64,000 nt of DNA from Flavobacteriaceae bacterium (GCA_024640565.1 JAHEET010000005.1:124001-188000), one strand, 5' to 3'. Numbered from the stretch's first letter, positions 1-8,682 are shown. Notes: generated by a model from the letters alone, not told the origin. Numbers and translations are program-made.

Positions 1-574
1 TGTTGGTGACATTCTTTTTATTTTCACCAAAAGAACGATTGCCAATAATTGGATTGTCTGGATTTGTATTGATGTCTACAACAGGGGCAAAATTAATATG
101 AATCCCCAATCTTTTGCAGTGTGCTCCAACTCGTTGGCCAAATTGCTCAATGAATGAATTCTCTTGAATGGCCCCTAATGTCATGTTCCAAGGATAGCGA
201 AACGTGTTTTTTAAACGCATATCCAACCCCCATTCACCATCGATACCAATGAGTAAAGGTACTTTGGATAAGGCTTGGTATTTATTGGTTAAAACAGCTT
301 GTTTTTTGGGAGTTCCTTGCATGAAAATTAAATTCCCTACATGGTACTTGCGAATCAATTCTGAAATAAAGTCTTCGTGTTTTTGATCCAGGTTTGAATA
401 GGCTTGCACCATAAACAACTGCCCTATTTTCTGATCAACCGTCATTGTAGTCATCAAGCTATCTACCCAAATTTGTTGGGCTTTAAAATCGACTGCTCTA
501 AGCGGGGCAACACTTTGAGCACACAGGTTTGAGACTACCGCAATACAAAATACGAAAAGCAGCTTATTTTTCAT
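1..574 (-). CDS. glycoside hydrolase family 3 N-terminal domain protein (3' end cut off by the window edge)
   Basis: Absent from the ORF track because it runs off the left edge. Reading the minus strand from the ATG at 572-574 gives an open frame of 191 codons with an N-terminal signal peptide ending near NLCAQS, so it is exported. The body fits the N-terminal half of a GH3 beta-N-acetylglucosaminidase-like barrel: MTVDQKIGQLFMV, GNLIFMQG, PLLIGIDGEWG, NFAPVVDIN and the family-typical GNRSFGENK. In Bacteroidota, GH3 proteins of this kind are often long and carry a C-terminal serine-hydrolase (beta-lactamase-like) domain; that part would lie outside the window, as would the catalytic Asp. Likely role is hydrolysis of beta-linked amino sugars (peptidoglycan or chitin fragments) in the periplasm. 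The family call is firm, the substrate is not. Confidence 0.85.
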   Translation of the reverse strand, partial: MKNKLLFVFCIAVVSNLCAQSVAPLRAVDFKAQQIWVDSLMTTMTVDQKIGQLFMVQAYSNLDQKHEDFISELIRKYHVGNLIFMQGTPKKQAVLTNKYQALSKVPLLIGIDGEWGLDMRLKNTFRYPWNMTLGAIQENSFIEQFGQRVGAHCKRLGIHINFAPVVDINTNPDNPIIGNRSFGENKKNVTN

Positions 575-593
575 GTGGGTATTCATTCAATAT

Positions 594-1079
594 TTAAACC
601 AAAAAACGTTTGTGCCAGCTTTTACTTGCGGCAACTTCCCAGTGGTTTTCAAAATCTTCTTTTGTAGCAATCATATTGTTAAAAACAATGGTTGATGCGG
701 TTATTTTTTTGGCTTTGGCATAACGCTGAAAAATAGGCAATTTCACAATATTAATGGTTTCATTGTCTTTAAAACTTATGTTCATTTTGTCCATTAAATC
801 CAATTTTAATTCGGCTTGTAGGCCTTGTACAAATCGAACAGAACTATCGATGGAACAGCCAGAAACATTGTTAAAACTTTCATCAACTGCCAATACCAAA
901 AACTGGTTGTATTTAATCGTAAAAGATCCTTTTAAATCGTCTCCATGGCGCGTCCATTGATTGATAAATGCTTCTGCTTTTTCTGAAATGAATTCGACTT
1001 CTTTAGCCGTAAATTCTCGATCGGATTGGTAGATCCAAACACGTGAATTGTTGGGTAGGTTTTTATAATGGGTAAACAT
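594..1079 (-). CDS. conserved Bacteroidota protein of unknown function (often labelled ABC transporter ATPase)
   Basis: 161 residues, soluble, with no signal peptide or membrane segment. The N-terminus (RVWIYQSDREFT) and the central NQFLVLAVDESFNNVSGCSIDSS stretch recall a Bacteroidota-conserved family that automatic pipelines label 'ABC transporter ATPase'. There is no Walker A, signature or Walker B motif, so that label is not supported. It sits 20 bp downstream of the GH3 gene start on the same strand and 15 bp after the exonuclease gene, so the three may be cotranscribed. Function unknown. Confidence 0.75.
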   Translation of the reverse strand: MFTHYKNLPNNSRVWIYQSDREFTAKEVEFISEKAEAFINQWTRHGDDLKGSFTIKYNQFLVLAVDESFNNVSGCSIDSSVRFVQGLQAELKLDLMDKMNISFKDNETINIVKLPIFQRYAKAKKITASTIVFNNMIATKEDFENHWEVAASKSWHKRFLV

Positions 1080-1094
1080 GTTGAATGTTTTAAA

Positions 1095-1922
1095 TTATCT
1101 TAAATTAAACTTTTGTTGCAAAGCTTGTAATTTTTCAGCCTCCGATAGACGCTCCTTGGGAGCTTCCATGCTTTCTTTAATTTCTCGCAATACTTTTTTT
1201 GTATACAAGGGAAAATCTGCTTGCTGCATCCAGTTATGATATCCTGGATTTTCTCTTAATACAGCTTCCACAGTTCGTCCTTTGTATTTTCCAAATGAAA
1301 AGATAGGTTCTCCTTCTTCATTCCTTAGTATAAAACCTGCAAAATCGGCTCTTTTCCCATGTGATGAATAGGCACTTAATGCTTCTACAGAGTTCTCAAT
1401 ATCATCATATTTTTCTAATTGCGCTAATAAAATTTCATAGGTTGCATTGGTGTCTGCTTCTGCACCATGGGCACCTTCCAAGACTTTACCACAATAAAAT
1501 TGATACCCTGCCCCCAAGGTTCTTTGCTCTTTTTTATGAAAAATAACTTGCACATCAATGGCCTTCCTATCTTTCATATTAAAATCAATTCCGGCGCGCA
1601 TAAGCTCTTCTGCTAGTAACGGAATATCGAATCTATTTGAATTGAATCCCGCTAAATCACAGCCGGCAATCATGTTGTCAATTTCTGGAGCTAGCTCTTT
1701 AAAAGTAGGTTCCGTAACCACTTGCTCATTGGTGATTTTATGAACTGCAGTTGCTGCTGCTGGAATTTCTACTTCTGGATTTACCAACCAGGTTTTACTT
1801 ACTTTATTTCCGTTTGGAAAGACTTTTAGAATTGAAATCTCTACAACTCGATCTGTTGCAATATTGACTCCGGTAGTTTCTAAGTCAAAAAATACTATGG
1901 GTTTGGTTAAGTTTAGGTGCAT
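1095..1922 (-). CDS. 3'-5' exonuclease (DnaQ/DEDDh) with C-terminal FGKYKG domain
   Basis: 275 residues. The DEDDh exonuclease fold is plain: ExoI FFDLETTG near residue 11, ExoII FNSNRFDIPLL near 93, and ExoIII HGAEADTNAT near 153 supplying the catalytic His and Asp. It resembles DNA polymerase III epsilon-type proofreading or RNase T-type exonucleases, but no polymerase is fused. Residues 205-245 (FSFGKYKGRTVEAVL ... YHNWM) match the short FGKYKG domain (DUF3820-like) seen at the end of several bacterial exonucleases. It could trim DNA or RNA 3' ends; the substrate cannot be told from sequence. ATG start at 1920-1922. Confidence 0.88.
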   Translation of the reverse strand: MHLNLTKPIVFFDLETTGVNIATDRVVEISILKVFPNGNKVSKTWLVNPEVEIPAAATAVHKITNEQVVTEPTFKELAPEIDNMIAGCDLAGFNSNRFDIPLLAEELMRAGIDFNMKDRKAIDVQVIFHKKEQRTLGAGYQFYCGKVLEGAHGAEADTNATYEILLAQLEKYDDIENSVEALSAYSSHGKRADFAGFILRNEEGEPIFSFGKYKGRTVEAVLRENPGYHNWMQQADFPLYTKKVLREIKESMEAPKERLSEAEKLQALQQKFNLR

Positions 1923-2198
1923 CTTTTATTTTTTTGCGCTTTTTTTTTATAAGAAATCGGGTATTTCCTAAATTCTGTTATAGAAAATAAGTAAGCATAA
2001 AGATATGAAAAATAGTGGTTTTGAGCATGAAAAGAAATCCCATCTGTAAAACTAATTGCTGGGCACGACTTTCCTTAAAATCGAAAAAATACGTTGATGG
2101 CTACTCAGAAAACAGAAAGGAGTTCAAGCGGCCCACTTTTTTTTGAAAACCCACTATTTTAGGGGCTTACAATGCTCTTCAAAAAAAGGAGGTATTCC

Positions 2199-3377
2199 TT
2201 AATATTCAAAAACTCCATACGGACTTTTGATGGTCAATTTTTTTGTCTCAGCAGCAGCCACGCTCCCTACTATTTGGGCATTTACATTATAGGATTTGGA
2301 AATAGCTATAATCGCGTCTGCAACTTCTGGTGCAACATAAATTTCCATCCGGTGTCCACAATTAAAAACTTGATACATTTCTTTCCAATCGGTATTGGAC
2401 TGTTCTTGTATCAATTTAAATAAAGGGGGCACTGGAAATAGGTTGTCTTTTACAATATGCAATTGTTCTACAAAATGTAAAATTTTAGTTTGCGCACCTC
2501 CTGAACAGTGCACCATGCCATGAATTGTTTTGGAATCGAATTTGGATAAAATTTCTTTAATAATTGGAGCATAGGTTCTTGTTGGCGACAAAACTAGTTT
2601 TCCTGCATCTATTGGCGAATTTACAACAGCATCTGTTAATTTAGTGTTTCCAGAATAGACCAAGTCTTTGGGAACTGCCGCATCAAAACTTTCCGGATAT
2701 TTATCGGCAAGGTAATTGTGAAAAACATCGTGTCGAGCAGAGGTTAAACCGTTAGACCCCATACCGCCATTGTAGGCTGTTTCATATGTCGCTTGTCCAA
2801 AAGATTCCAATCCAACAATGACATCGCCGGGTTGAATATTGGCATTGTCTATTACCTCCGAACGTTTCATTCTTGCTGTTACGGTAGAATCTACAATTAT
2901 GGTTCGCACCAAATCGCCAACATCTGCCGTTTCTCCTCCAGTTGAGTGGATGGTGACACCAAAGTTTTTTAAATCTGCTATTAACGCTTCTGTTCCGTTA
3001 ATAATTGCCGACAAAACTTCTCCTGGAATTTTACTTTTGTTACGACCAATGGTCGAGGACAACATAATATTGTCTGTTGCTCCAACACATAATAAATCGT
3101 CAATATTCATGATCAATGCATCTTGTGCGATGCCTTTCCATACAGAAATATCACCAGTTTCTTTCCAATACATGTAGGCCAAAGAAGATTTTGTTCCAGC
3201 GCCATCTGCATGCATTATCAAACAATAATCTTCATCGTTTGTTAAATAATCGGGAACAATTTTACAAAATGCTTTTGGAAACAATCCTTTATCGATGTTC
3301 TTAATAGCATTGTGTACATCTTCTTTCGATGCAGAAACGCCTCTTTGTGCGTATCTTTTGGAAATTTCTTGACTCAT
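2199..3377 (-). CDS. purM: phosphoribosylformylglycinamidine cyclo-ligase (AIR synthetase)
   Basis: 392 residues, somewhat longer than the roughly 345 of enterobacterial PurM but normal for Bacteroidota. It catalyses ATP-dependent ring closure of FGAM to AIR, the fifth step of de novo purine synthesis, in the cytoplasm. Visible motifs are YAQRGVSASKEDV at the N-terminus, the ATP/phosphate region HADGAGTKSS, DDLLCVGATDN and the glycine-rich STGGETADVGD. The C-terminal AIRS_C half (from about residue 185) carries MVHCSGGAQTK. It is monocistronic: its 5' region holds a convincing TAnnTTTG/TTG promoter and the next gene on this strand ends 68 bp upstream. Confidence 0.93.
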   Translation of the reverse strand: MSQEISKRYAQRGVSASKEDVHNAIKNIDKGLFPKAFCKIVPDYLTNDEDYCLIMHADGAGTKSSLAYMYWKETGDISVWKGIAQDALIMNIDDLLCVGATDNIMLSSTIGRNKSKIPGEVLSAIINGTEALIADLKNFGVTIHSTGGETADVGDLVRTIIVDSTVTARMKRSEVIDNANIQPGDVIVGLESFGQATYETAYNGGMGSNGLTSARHDVFHNYLADKYPESFDAAVPKDLVYSGNTKLTDAVVNSPIDAGKLVLSPTRTYAPIIKEILSKFDSKTIHGMVHCSGGAQTKILHFVEQLHIVKDNLFPVPPLFKLIQEQSNTDWKEMYQVFNCGHRMEIYVAPEVADAIIAISKSYNVNAQIVGSVAAAETKKLTIKSPYGVFEY

Positions 3378-3399
3378 GGTATGGATTGTGTTGTTGTTG

Positions 3400-3432
3400 C
3401 AAATTTAGTCTTTTGATTAAAAAAAGCTACAA
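3400..3432 (-). promoter_or_regulatory. purM promoter (Bacteroidota -33/-7 type)
   Basis: On the minus strand a TTG (3430-3432) is followed after 22 bases by TAAATTTG (3400-3407), matching the Bacteroidota consensus TTG-N(about 20)-TAnnTTTG. The box lies 23 bp upstream of the purM ATG, in the gap after glnN. Confidence 0.6.
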
Positions 3433-3445
3433 TTTGGGAATGATT

Positions 3446-5629
3446 TTATCTGGTAAAAAGCAATTCTCTGTATTTTGTTAAAGGCCATAAATTATCATCC
3501 ACCATGGTTTCCAACTTATCACAATGATATCGTATTTCTTCGAAAAAAGGTTTTACTTGATTGCAATACAACTCGGCAGATTTTAATCCGCTATGCCTGT
3601 TGGCATTTTTACGTTCTTGGGTCATTTTATTTACCAAAGCATTGATTTCGGTAATATGGTTTGAAATGACCATAATTAACTCTATTTGCTCTTTGGCAAT
3701 GTTTTTGAAATTCTCACCGAAGATTTCCTTTAAATTCTTAGTGTTTTCCAACAGCGTATTCTGATAAATAATCGCAGTGGGCACTACATGATTTCTAGAA
3801 ATATCTGCCAACACTCTGCTTTCTATTTGTATTTTCTTAGTGTATGCTTCGAGCTCAATTTCATAACGCGCTTCTATTTCTACTTTGCTCATCACCTCCA
3901 TGTCTTCGTACAAGTCAATCACGGCTTTTGATGTTTTGACTTTCAATGCTGCTGGCGTAGTTTTGTTATTACTTAATCCGAGTTTTTTAGCTTCTTTTTC
4001 CCAAGCATCTCCATAACCATCCCCTTCAAATCGAATCTTTTTGGAAGCTTTGATGTATTCTCTTAAAACGTTGAAGACAGCTTCGTCTTTTTTCAGGTTT
4101 TTGACCTCAATTAATTGGTCTACCTCAATTTTAAATTCTTTTAATTGTTGAGCAACGATTGTATTTAGCACAGTCATTGGAGTCGCACAATTGGACCATG
4201 AGCCTACCGCTCTAAACTCAAATTTATTTCCTGTAAAAGCAAATGGAGAGGTTCTGTTTCTGTCGGTATTGTCTAATAAAATCTCAGGAATTTTACCAAT
4301 AATATTTAATTTTAAATCTGTTTTTTCTTGGGGTGATAACTTCCCTTTGGTGACATTTTCTAATTCATCCAACACTGCAGATAACTGACTTCCTATAAAC
4401 ACCGACATAATTGCTGGTGGTGCTTCGTTAGCTCCTAGGCGGTAATCATTGCTAGCAGATGCAATGGAAGCTCTAAGTAACTCTTGATTTTTAGAAACCG
4501 CTTTTATCGTGTTCACAAAAAATGTTAGGAACTGCAAGTTTTTCATAGGTGTTTTTCCAGGACTTAACAAATTGACCCCCTTGTCTGAGCACAAGGACCA
4601 ATTGTTATGTTTTCCTGAGCCGTTAATTCCTTTGAAAGGCTTTTCATGAAACAGTACTTTAAAATGATGACGCTTAGAGACTTTCTCCATCACATCCATC
4701 AACAAGGAGTTATGGTCTACGGCCAAATTGGCCTCTTCAAAAATAGGTGCCAATTCAAACTGATTGGGGGCTACTTCATTGTGTCTTGTTTTTACAGGAA
4801 TCCCCAACAACATGCATTCTTGTTCTAAGTCTTGCATAAAACTCATTGCCCGTGCCGGAATGGTTCCAAAATAATGATCATCTAATTGTTGCCCCTTGGC
4901 TGGAGAATGCCCTAAAAGGGTTCTACCAGTCAATAAAATATCGGGTCTTGACAATGCCAAAGCCTCGTCAATTAAAAAATATTCTTGCTCCCATCCTAGA
5001 GTTGCATTTACTTTTGAGACATTCTTATCAAAATATCTACACACTGCAGTAGCCGCTGTATCAACAGCTTGCAAGGCTCTCAATAAAGGCGTTTTATTGT
5101 CCAATGCTTCTCCTGTGTAGGAAACAAAAATAGTTGGAATACACAAAGTGGTTTCATAAACAAATGCTGGAGATGTTGGATCCCAAGCAGTGTATCCTCT
5201 TGCTTCAAAAGTATTTCTAATGCCTCCGTTTGGAAAACTAGAAGCATCGGGCTCCTGTTGTACCAGTTGCTCACCATCAAATTTTTCTACGGGTAATCCG
5301 CCGTTCACAGTATCAAAAAAAGCATCATGCTTTTCTGCGGTTGCGCCTGTCAAAGGTTGAAACCAATGCGTATAATGCGTCGCTCCTTTTGACATTGCCC
5401 AATCTTTCATACTCACGGCAACTTGATCTGCAATTTTACGATCTATTCTTTTGCCATGAACAATTGCGTCCATTACACTCTCATAGGCAGCACTGGATAG
5501 GTATTGTTGCATCGCATTTTTATTAAAAACATTGTTCCCAAACAAGGAGGATCTTTTTTCAGACGCAACAATTTTTATCGGTTTTCTATTTAAAGTTTCT
5601 TGTAAAGCATTAAATCTAATGATTGACAT
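3446..5629 (-). CDS. glnN: type III glutamine synthetase
   Basis: 727 residues, the usual GSIII length (GSI is about 470). It makes glutamine from glutamate, ammonia and ATP as a dodecamer in the cytoplasm. GSIII signatures are visible: KTRHNEVAPNQFELAP, FHEKPFKGINGSGKHNNW, NDYRLGANEAPPAIMSVFIG and GNKFEFRAVGS. The N-terminus (MSIIRFNALQETLN) and long helical C-terminal extension are also typical. It stands divergent to a second, unrelated glutamine synthetase gene 170 bp away, so the two may share control from that gap. A -7 box lies 36 bp upstream of the ATG. Confidence 0.95.
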   Translation of the reverse strand: MSIIRFNALQETLNRKPIKIVASEKRSSLFGNNVFNKNAMQQYLSSAAYESVMDAIVHGKRIDRKIADQVAVSMKDWAMSKGATHYTHWFQPLTGATAEKHDAFFDTVNGGLPVEKFDGEQLVQQEPDASSFPNGGIRNTFEARGYTAWDPTSPAFVYETTLCIPTIFVSYTGEALDNKTPLLRALQAVDTAATAVCRYFDKNVSKVNATLGWEQEYFLIDEALALSRPDILLTGRTLLGHSPAKGQQLDDHYFGTIPARAMSFMQDLEQECMLLGIPVKTRHNEVAPNQFELAPIFEEANLAVDHNSLLMDVMEKVSKRHHFKVLFHEKPFKGINGSGKHNNWSLCSDKGVNLLSPGKTPMKNLQFLTFFVNTIKAVSKNQELLRASIASASNDYRLGANEAPPAIMSVFIGSQLSAVLDELENVTKGKLSPQEKTDLKLNIIGKIPEILLDNTDRNRTSPFAFTGNKFEFRAVGSWSNCATPMTVLNTIVAQQLKEFKIEVDQLIEVKNLKKDEAVFNVLREYIKASKKIRFEGDGYGDAWEKEAKKLGLSNNKTTPAALKVKTSKAVIDLYEDMEVMSKVEIEARYEIELEAYTKKIQIESRVLADISRNHVVPTAIIYQNTLLENTKNLKEIFGENFKNIAKEQIELIMVISNHITEINALVNKMTQERKNANRHSGLKSAELYCNQVKPFFEEIRYHCDKLETMVDDNLWPLTKYRELLFTR

Positions 5630-5664
5630 ATGAGTAATTTTTGATTGAATAAAATTTAATAATA

Positions 5665-5672
5665 CAAATATA
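5665..5672 (-). promoter_or_regulatory. probable -7 promoter box of glnN
   Basis: TATATTTG on the minus strand in the gap between the two divergent glutamine synthetase genes fits the Bacteroidota -7 consensus. I see no well-spaced TTG for the -33 element, so this is tentative. Confidence 0.4.
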
Positions 5673-5799
5673 CCCTTTCAATTTTAGGGATTAAATAATT
5701 TTATCAACATTTTCACGATTTTACCCCCTATTTTTTTGATAGCTCGTCAAAAATTTTCATTTTTGCAATGTTAATATTACTCATTTATAATTCTTTACA

Positions 5800-6825
5800 A
5801 TGGCAAAAATTAAATTAGAATACATTTGGTTAGATGGTTATTATCCAACTCAGAACATGAGAAGTAAAACCAAAGTAGAAGAACATGAAAATTTTCAAGG
5901 AACGCTTGAAGAGCTCGGGAACTGGTCTTTTGATGGTTCCTCCACAAAACAAGCCTCTGGAGGTGCTTCTGACTGTTTGTTAAAACCGGTTGCAATTTAT
6001 CCAGATCCAACAAGAAGAAATGGATATTTAGTAATGACTGAAGTTTTAAACGCTGATGGTACACCACACGTTTCTAACGGAAGAGCAACGATTGAAGATG
6101 AAGACAACGATTTCTGGTTTGGTTTTGAGCAAGAATACTTTATCATGGATACCAAAACACAATTGCCTTTAGGATTCCCTATTGGTGGTTATCCAGCTCC
6201 ACAAGGAATGTACTACTGTTCTGTAGGAGGAAAAAATACACATGGTAGACTTTTAGTTGAAGAGCATGCAGATTTATGTATTGATGCTGGCCTAAACTTT
6301 GAAGGAATTAACCAAGAGGTTGCTTCTGGACAATGGGAATACCAATTGTTTGCAAAAGGTGCGAAACAAGCAGGAGACGAAATTTGGATATCTCGTTACT
6401 TATTAGACCGTTTAACAGAACAGTACGGTTACTACATCGAATACCACCCAAAACCTTTAGGCAAAGATATGGATTGGAATGGTTCTGGAATGCATGCTAA
6501 CTTTTCAAACAGCGTTTTAAGAGAGTGTGGTTCTAAAGAAACATACGAAAAAATCTGTGAAGCTTTTAGACCGGTAGTAAAAGAACACATTGAAGTGTAT
6601 GGTGAGTTTAACGACCAACGTTTAACTGGTGACCATGAAACTGCGTCTATTAACGATTTCTCATATGGAGTTTCTGACAGAGGGGCTTCAATCCGAATTC
6701 CAATTATTACCGTTGAAAAAGGATGGAAAGGTTGGTTAGAAGACAGAAGACCTGCTTCAAACGGAGATCCATATAAGATTGCTGGTAGAATTATTAAGAC
6801 TGTAAAATCAGCGAATATTAGCTAG
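5800..6825 (+). CDS. glutamine synthetase, type II-like (beta-grasp domain)
   Basis: 341 residues, the size of eukaryote-type GSII (about 340-370) rather than GSI or GSIII. The N-terminal beta-grasp domain carries LGNWSFDGSSTKQA, close to the WNFDGSST signature of GSII. The catalytic core shows GFEQEYFIMD, NQEVASGQWEYQ, WNGSGMHANFSN, TGDHETASIND and SDRGASIRIP. It lacks the adenylylation-loop Tyr region of GSI. Divergent from glnN; followed by a strong terminator. Keeping a GSII-like and a GSIII enzyme side by side suggests differential use under nitrogen supply (inference). Confidence 0.92.
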   Translation: MAKIKLEYIWLDGYYPTQNMRSKTKVEEHENFQGTLEELGNWSFDGSSTKQASGGASDCLLKPVAIYPDPTRRNGYLVMTEVLNADGTPHVSNGRATIEDEDNDFWFGFEQEYFIMDTKTQLPLGFPIGGYPAPQGMYYCSVGGKNTHGRLLVEEHADLCIDAGLNFEGINQEVASGQWEYQLFAKGAKQAGDEIWISRYLLDRLTEQYGYYIEYHPKPLGKDMDWNGSGMHANFSNSVLRECGSKETYEKICEAFRPVVKEHIEVYGEFNDQRLTGDHETASINDFSYGVSDRGASIRIPIITVEKGWKGWLEDRRPASNGDPYKIAGRIIKTVKSANIS

Positions 6826-6843
6826 ATTTCAACATAAATACAC

Positions 6844-6876
6844 AAAAAAGGCTCGCAAATTGCGAGCCTTTTTTAT
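6844..6876. terminator. bidirectional intrinsic terminator
   Basis: Inverted repeat AAGGCTCGCA-aat-TGCGAGCCTT flanked by A-run on the left and T-run on the right, between the convergent GSII-like gene and the antiporter gene. It can end transcription from both sides. Confidence 0.9.
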
Positions 6877-6893
6877 GCATTCAATTATTTTTT

Positions 6894-7826
6894 TTAAAGC
6901 GTTCTGTAAATAAAAATCCCATAAAGTAACAGCAATACAAAACCGTGTTTCCAATTCAATTGAAACCTTTTTGGTAAAAGAACAAAAGGCAGTATTAAAA
7001 AAGAAACTCCCAACATCCAGAAAATATCATTGCTCAACAAACCAAGATCTGAAACTGCAACGGGAGTTACTATGGAAGTAATGCCTAAAACGGCTAAAAT
7101 GTTGAAAATATTAGACCCAATTAAGTTTCCTAGTGAGATGGCTTTCTCTTTCTTTATAACGGCAATAATGGAAGCGGACAGTTCAGGAATACTGGTTCCT
7201 ACAGAAACGACCGTAACCCCAATGACACGTTGACTCACTCCAAAATCTTCAGCCATTGATTTTGCACCTGCTACCAACAATTCCGATCCTGCCCATAGAC
7301 CTACGCCTCCGATGCCTAAATAAAATAATAGATACGGTACAGAAAGTACAGCTTCAACTTCTGGAAGATCCTCTTCAAAACTCGTCTTTTGAAAGCGCAA
7401 CAAATACACTAAAAACAACACGAGTAGACTAAACAAGATGATTCCTTCATAGCGAACAATCTGCTGATCGCCTGTTAAAAAGAAATACAACAATCCAGAT
7501 GCCAGCATCATTACTGGCCAGTCTGTCTGGTAAAAACTTTTCTGAATCTTCATGGCTCCAAACAACAGGGTAACTCCTAAAACAAAACCTAAATTTGCGA
7601 TGTTAGAACCAATTACGTTCCCTAGTGCCAAATCGGGTGCACCATTTAAAGCGGCTTTAAGGCTTACAATAAGTTCAGGGGCAGACGTGGCAAAGGAAAC
7701 CACCGTCATACCAATGACAATTTTAGAGATGTTTAGTTTTAAGGACAAAGCAACCGAAGCTTTTAACAACCAGTTCCCTCCATAAATCAACAACAACAGA
7801 CCTCCGATTATGAATAAAAAATTCAT
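6894..7826 (-). CDS. calcium/sodium antiporter (CaCA family, YrbG-like)
   Basis: 310 residues with about ten hydrophobic segments arranged as two homologous halves. Each half carries the CaCA alpha-repeat: TVVSFATSAPELIVSLKAAL with ALGNVIGSNIANLG in the first, and VVSVGTSIPELSASIIAV with SLGNLIGSNIFNIL in the second. The acidic and polar residues in these repeats bind the cations. Function is Ca2+ extrusion across the inner membrane in exchange for Na+ (or H+). Starts at ATG 7824-7826; convergent with the glutamine synthetase gene. Confidence 0.93.
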   Translation of the reverse strand: MNFLFIIGGLLLLIYGGNWLLKASVALSLKLNISKIVIGMTVVSFATSAPELIVSLKAALNGAPDLALGNVIGSNIANLGFVLGVTLLFGAMKIQKSFYQTDWPVMMLASGLLYFFLTGDQQIVRYEGIILFSLLVLFLVYLLRFQKTSFEEDLPEVEAVLSVPYLLFYLGIGGVGLWAGSELLVAGAKSMAEDFGVSQRVIGVTVVSVGTSIPELSASIIAVIKKEKAISLGNLIGSNIFNILAVLGITSIVTPVAVSDLGLLSNDIFWMLGVSFLILPFVLLPKRFQLNWKHGFVLLLLYGIFIYRTL

Positions 7827-8028
7827 CTATTTATTTTTTAGCGAAGATACATTTTTATCAGTTTTTAGAAAGCGAAAAGCGCAAAAGGTCTCTAAAGAGA
7901 ACAAAAGCGTTTTTTTATCCCTTAAAAGAAACACTAAAGAATTTTTTCTTTCAACCAAATAGAAAGTAAGCAATGCCTGAATAAAAAAGCAACGCGATCT
8001 CTAAATCTGACTTGTTTATTTTTTTTAG

Positions 8029-8036
8029 TAAATTTG
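8029..8036 (+). promoter_or_regulatory. probable -7 promoter box of the small-gene pair
   Basis: TAAATTTG lies 19 bp upstream of the ATG at 8056. A TTG at 8012-8014 is present but only 14 bases away, closer than the usual spacing. Confidence 0.4.
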
Positions 8037-8055
8037 ACCTGCAAACAACTCCGTT

Positions 8056-8208
8056 ATGAAAAAACAAATATTTAAAGGAATCGCAAAAGTGAACAAAGTC
8101 ATTTTCCCATCCTTTACCAAAAAGCAATTAGATATTTCCAAAGCAACAAAGTTCCAATTGGCCATCATAGGTTGGAGAGCTTTTGTGACGATGAACGCAA
8201 TTGACTAA
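8056..8208 (+). CDS. 50-residue conserved small protein, unknown function
   Basis: Too short for the supplied track. It reads MKKQIFKGIAKVNK, then SFTKKQLDISKATKFQLAI and ends WRAFVTMNAID. Basic N-terminus and a short hydrophobic stretch (FQLAIIGW). A good -7 box sits upstream, and the next gene follows after 11 bp, so the two form a transcription unit. I recall similar flavobacterial mini-proteins carrying the name 'SsrA-binding protein'; nothing here resembles SmpB (about 150 residues), so I do not adopt that name. Confidence 0.7.
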   Translation: MKKQIFKGIAKVNKVIFPSFTKKQLDISKATKFQLAIIGWRAFVTMNAID

Positions 8209-8219
8209 ATTTTAAAATT

Positions 8220-8450
8220 ATGACAACAGCACATATCAAAGTATTCTCAGGATCTTCAATCCTAGTAAAAGGCTTAGCAGTTCGTTTAGAAGATAGCAAT
8301 ATTGGATCTATTACAAAAGATCACATTCATTCTGGTACGCTTGCAGGCTTTGGTACCTTGGGTAGAATGGTGGAATTGTTCATCTTAAACACCGACTTGG
8401 AAAAAGCCACCGCAATTCTCGAGGCTTACAAAGAAGAAATTAATTCATAA
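8220..8450 (+). CDS. DUF2007 family small protein (putative signal-transducing protein)
   Basis: 76 residues. The pattern KVFSGSSILVKGLAVRLEDSNI near the N-terminus, followed by VELFILNTDLEKATAIL, matches the DUF2007 fold: one alpha/beta unit in which the protein 'remembers' a swap of strand and helix typical of PII-like small domains. No catalytic residues are evident. It follows the 50-residue gene by 11 bp and precedes tRNA-Arg by 58 bp. Function is unproven. Confidence 0.8.
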   Translation: MTTAHIKVFSGSSILVKGLAVRLEDSNIGSITKDHIHSGTLAGFGTLGRMVELFILNTDLEKATAILEAYKEEINS

Positions 8451-8488
8451 AAAGAGTAAAATAGCTTTTCTTATTTAAAAATTGCTCC

Positions 8489-8496
8489 TATATTTG
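8489..8496 (+). promoter_or_regulatory. -7 promoter box of tRNA-Arg
   Basis: TATATTTG twelve bases before the mature tRNA 5' end matches the Bacteroidota -7 consensus; the -33 element is poor. Confidence 0.55.
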
Positions 8497-8508
8497 CACC
8501 CTCAAAAA

Positions 8509-8582
8509 GGCCATGTGGCGCAACTGAATAGCGCACTTGATTACGGCTCAAGAGGTTGCAGGTTTGAATCCTGCCATGGTCA
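8509..8582 (+). tRNA. tRNA-Arg (anticodon ACG)
   Basis: A 74-nt cloverleaf folds fully: acceptor GGCCATG/CATGGTC (one G-T pair), D arm GCGC/GCGC, anticodon arm CTTGA-TTACGGC-TCAAG with ACG at positions 34-36, a 5-nt variable loop and T arm GCAGG-TTTGAAT-CCTGC. Discriminator A; CCA is not encoded. The ACG anticodon (A34 edited to inosine) reads CGN arginine codons. Confidence 0.96.
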
Positions 8583-8586
8583 CAAA

Positions 8587-8623
8587 AAAAAGCAACTAAC
8601 TTATAATAAGTTAGTTGCTTTTT
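8587..8623 (+). terminator. intrinsic terminator after tRNA-Arg
   Basis: Near-perfect stem AAGCAACTAACTTA-taa-TAAGTTAGTTGCTT with A- and T-runs at the ends, five bases after the tRNA. It could also serve the opposite-strand gene that ends at 8683. Confidence 0.9.
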
Positions 8624-8682
8624 AATTAGGTGTAAAATGAACACTAATTGCATCTGGAACATCGGATAACACCGTTACTTCC

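Noticed and set aside
594-1079. ABC transporter ATPase label
   Set aside because: No Walker A/B or signature motif in the 161 residues.
2027-2146. 39-residue plus-strand frame (MKRNPICKTNCWARLS...) in the purM/exonuclease gap
   Set aside because: No promoter, no recognisable family and poor coding character; could be chance. Kept here only as a note.
8056-8208. SmpB (SsrA-binding protein) label for the 50-residue gene
   Set aside because: Far too short and lacks the SmpB oligonucleotide-binding barrel.
8471-8662. 63-residue minus-strand ORF over tRNA-Arg and its terminator
   Set aside because: It runs through a perfect tRNA cloverleaf and a hairpin terminator; chance frame.
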